DNA from: Niveispirillum irakense DSM 11586
GTDB lineage: Bacteria; Pseudomonadota; Alphaproteobacteria; Azospirillales; Azospirillaceae
DNA: 64,000 nt
Assembly (NCBI RefSeq): GCF_000429645.1
Contig: NZ_AUCG01000002.1
Coordinates: 62,001 to 126,000, forward strand
Direction: 5' to 3'
The notes below the pieces were generated by a model, which was not told the DNA's origin, did not search any database, and saw nothing but the letters and a program-made list of their open reading frames with translations. The position numbers and the translations under genes were made by a program. This document shows positions 62,251 through 64,000 of the stretch, piece by piece (position 1 is the stretch's first letter; each line of letters starts with the position of its first letter).

Positions 62251-63106
62251 CGGGGGCTGACAGCCCGAAGCGGAACCGTTCCCCCCGCCGCGGCAGGATC
62301 AACGTGCCGAACAGCCCGTCCCAGAAGGCAAAGACGGTGGCGAAGTTGCGGTCCACATGCGCCGGATCGGCGGAATGGTGAAGCTGGTGCATATGCGGTG
62401 ACACCAGCACCAGCGACAGAAGGCGCGGATAGCGCAGGGGCACCGGGCTGTGCCGCAGATGGGTGAACAGCGTGCCCCAGACCAGGGTGAAAATATTCAC
62501 GCCCAGCAGGTCCAGCGGCACCACCTTGTTGCCGAACATCGCGGCGGCAAGGCCGAAGCCCAGCCCCTGGGCCACCATATTGACCGACATATGCACCACC
62601 TGCTCCCACGGCCAGAAGCGGAAGGCGGTCAGCGGCGTCAGGACCGATGGCGCATGGTGCATCCGGTGCATCCGCCACAGGAAGGGCACGGCATGGAACA
62701 GCCGGTGGGTCCAGTAAAGGGCGAAATCACCGGCAATGAAGCCCATCGCGGCACAGGCCAGCAAAGCCGGCCAGCCGGGTGCGGCGGCCGTTTCCACCAC
62801 CCCGCCCCCCATCCAGGCGCCGACACGACCGCCGGCTTGGGACAGGGCGATCAGCCACGGCGTCAGCAGGAAGGGTAAAACGGAGCCGGCCAGGAAAAGG
62901 CCGGCATCCACAGGCGCTTCGCGCAGATAGGCCCGCCAATCCACCCGGCCCGGCGGTTCCCGCCATAAGAACCAGCCGGTCGCCCCCGCCGCCAGCAGCA
63001 GGCTGGGCCACCAGAAGACCGAGGCCGGCCCGTCCAGCATATGTGTCAGTGACGCCGCCCAATCGGACAGGGCACCCCCGATCGTGAAACCTTTTTCCGC
63101 TGTCAT
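62147..63106 (-). CDS. Sterol desaturase/fatty acid hydroxylase-family protein
   Basis: 319 residues with GGAG near the ATG. The di-iron histidine motifs are complete: HRLFH, HRMHHAP and HMHQLHHSADP, set among four to five membrane helices, with NFATVFAFWDGLFGTL near the end. The family hydroxylates or desaturates lipids using O2 at the inner membrane; the substrate is unknown. The last 35 or so residues are an Ala/Pro-rich tail encoded in the overlap with the membrane-protein gene, suggesting an extended C-terminus. Confidence 0.9.
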   Translation of the reverse strand: MTAEKGFTIGGALSDWAASLTHMLDGPASVFWWPSLLLAAGATGWFLWREPPGRVDWRAYLREAPVDAGLFLAGSVLPFLLTPWLIALSQAGGRVGAWMGGGVVETAAAPGWPALLACAAMGFIAGDFALYWTHRLFHAVPFLWRMHRMHHAPSVLTPLTAFRFWPWEQVVHMSVNMVAQGLGFGLAAAMFGNKVVPLDLLGVNIFTLVWGTLFTHLRHSPVPLRYPRLLSLVLVSPHMHQLHHSADPAHVDRNFATVFAFWDGLFGTLILPRRGERFRFGLSAPVIPAPPSAAAGLPIAPDQPAAPPATGSAAAAPQS

Positions 63107-63213
63107 GGCTCCAGTGTGGCAAAGCCGGGGGAAGTGGGAAAGGGCAACCTTTCCCCATCGCGTCCTTTTCCCCGTCCGGTGGATGCGTCATCCTGGGACA
63201 AAGGGGAAACGCC

Positions 63214-64000
63214 ATGACCGATGCAGCCGATTATCCGCGCACCGCCCGCGGCAGCAATTTCTTCGACACCGATACCAACCTGATCCGGCTGCTGGAACGC
63301 CGCGCCGGCCCGGTGCTGGAACAGCATGAGGGGCGTCTGTCGGAATTTGGTGCCTGGGTCGGTGATGCGCTGGACCGGCAGGCCGAATATACCGACCGTT
63401 TCGCCCCGCCGCGCCTGGATGCCTATGACCTGGACGGCAACCGCACCGGGCGCATCATCTTCAACCCCGATTATCTGGCCTGCCATGCCGAGGCTTATCG
63501 CCGGGGTGCGGTGGGCCTGCCCTATACGGCGGAAGGGGTGGGGCCAACGGGCGCGCCCAGCCATGCCGTGTGTTTCACCATGGGCTATATGCTGTCCCAG
63601 GCCGATATCTCCATCCATTGCCCCGTCACCATGACCGGGGCGGTGGCGCATGTGCTGGACCGGCTGGCCCCGGCGGATATCCGGGGCCGCTATCTTCCCG
63701 ACATGGTGCGCATGGATGGTCATGCCCTGTCCGGCGGTACCTGGGCCACTGAACAGCATGGCGGGTCCGATGTCGGCGCCACCACCACACGGGCGGAAGC
63801 GCGCAATGATGGTTATCGGCTGCATGGGGTGAAATGGTTCACCAGCAATGCCGGCTCCGGGCTGGCGCTGGCCACGGCGCGGCCCGATGGGGCGGCGCCG
63901 GACGGGCGGGGTCTCGGCTGCTATCTGGTGCCCAGCCATCTGGCTGATGGCACACCCAACCATTACCGCACCCGAAGGCTGAAGGAGAAGGCGGGCACGC
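63214..64000 (+). CDS. Acyl-CoA dehydrogenase (AidB-like), 5' part; gene continues beyond window
   Basis: 262 residues visible from ATG 63214, preceded by AAAGGGG. SNFFDTDTNLIRLLERR and the long N-terminal helical domain resemble the AidB/isovaleryl-like branch. MGYMLSQADISIHCPVTMTG and SGGTWATEQHGGSDVGATTT (FAD site) are typical, followed by LHGVKWFTSNAGSG. It would feed electrons to ETF. The catalytic base and C-terminus are outside the window. Confidence 0.9.
   Translation, partial: MTDAADYPRTARGSNFFDTDTNLIRLLERRAGPVLEQHEGRLSEFGAWVGDALDRQAEYTDRFAPPRLDAYDLDGNRTGRIIFNPDYLACHAEAYRRGAVGLPYTAEGVGPTGAPSHAVCFTMGYMLSQADISIHCPVTMTGAVAHVLDRLAPADIRGRYLPDMVRMDGHALSGGTWATEQHGGSDVGATTTRAEARNDGYRLHGVKWFTSNAGSGLALATARPDGAAPDGRGLGCYLVPSHLADGTPNHYRTRRLKEKAGT

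Overview
The window is GC-rich, densely coding bacterial chromosome. Several traits point to an alphaproteobacterium of the Azospirillum/Niveispirillum type. A GlnZ/GlnK-type PII gene sits directly upstream of a class I/II aminotransferase, as described for Azospirillum brasilense. There is also an archaeal-type class I lysyl-tRNA synthetase, a zeta-type F1-ATPase inhibitor, a four-cysteine FnrN-type regulator with a TTGAC-N4-ATCAA box beside it, an alphaproteobacterial AddB, and the MurNAc-recycling pair amgK-murU. The genus is an inference; there is no rRNA in the window.

Layout. 1-4 kb: end of an aldo/keto reductase, thpR, fnrN divergent from a GNAT-like gene, and an RlmI-type methyltransferase. 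4-10.4 kb (minus strand): glnZ, aminotransferase, ftsK, then a hipBA toxin-antitoxin pair with three operator-like dyads 50 bp apart. 10.6-15.7 kb: a UbiH-family hydroxylase, accA, scoAB (3-oxoacid CoA-transferase) and a MarC protein. 15.7-21 kb: a large TPR-GAF histidine kinase, then the operon cnoX - LON-domain gene - Trm112 - DUF971. 21.2-31 kb: two identical tRNA-Gly(GCC) genes, motA, an acyl-CoA ligase, small enzymes, purC, purS and two tandem exported paralogues. 31-43 kb: htpG behind a heat-shock-like promoter, a Nudix protein, a TetA-like pump, a HIG1 protein, a cobalamin adenosyltransferase, etfBA, hbd, an L,D-transpeptidase, a DUF882 peptidase and a K+ channel. 43-50 kb (minus strand): AAA ATPase - tsaE - amgK - murU - addB. 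50-64 kb: a TrxR-like ferredoxin-NADP reductase, a renalase-like flavoprotein with DUF1289, a PAS histidine kinase, two patatin-like proteins flanking trhO and lysK, a membrane protein, a sterol-desaturase-family protein, and the start of an acyl-CoA dehydrogenase.

How genes work together. etfBA, hbd, scoAB, the acyl-CoA ligase and the acyl-CoA dehydrogenase form a fatty-acid/hydroxybutyrate catabolic theme; accA serves fatty-acid synthesis. amgK-murU recycle cell-wall sugars, and the L,D-transpeptidase and DUF882 protein remodel the wall. glnZ and fnrN are nitrogen and oxygen control genes.

The most unusual content is non-coding. (1) A multi-hairpin element occurs twice, each time starting right at the stop codon of the gene before it and in the same orientation; its hairpins differ in sequence but keep pairing. 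(2) Three paired-palindrome (BIME-like) repeats sit in gene spacers, including inside the etfBA and murU-addB units. (3) The hipBA operators are evenly spaced. (4) Two perfect DnaA boxes lie in an AT-rich spacer next to glnZ. (5) Dyads sit on the etf, sco and htpG promoters. Several expected neighbours are absent: addA after addB, purQ after purS, motB after motA, and lolA after ftsK.
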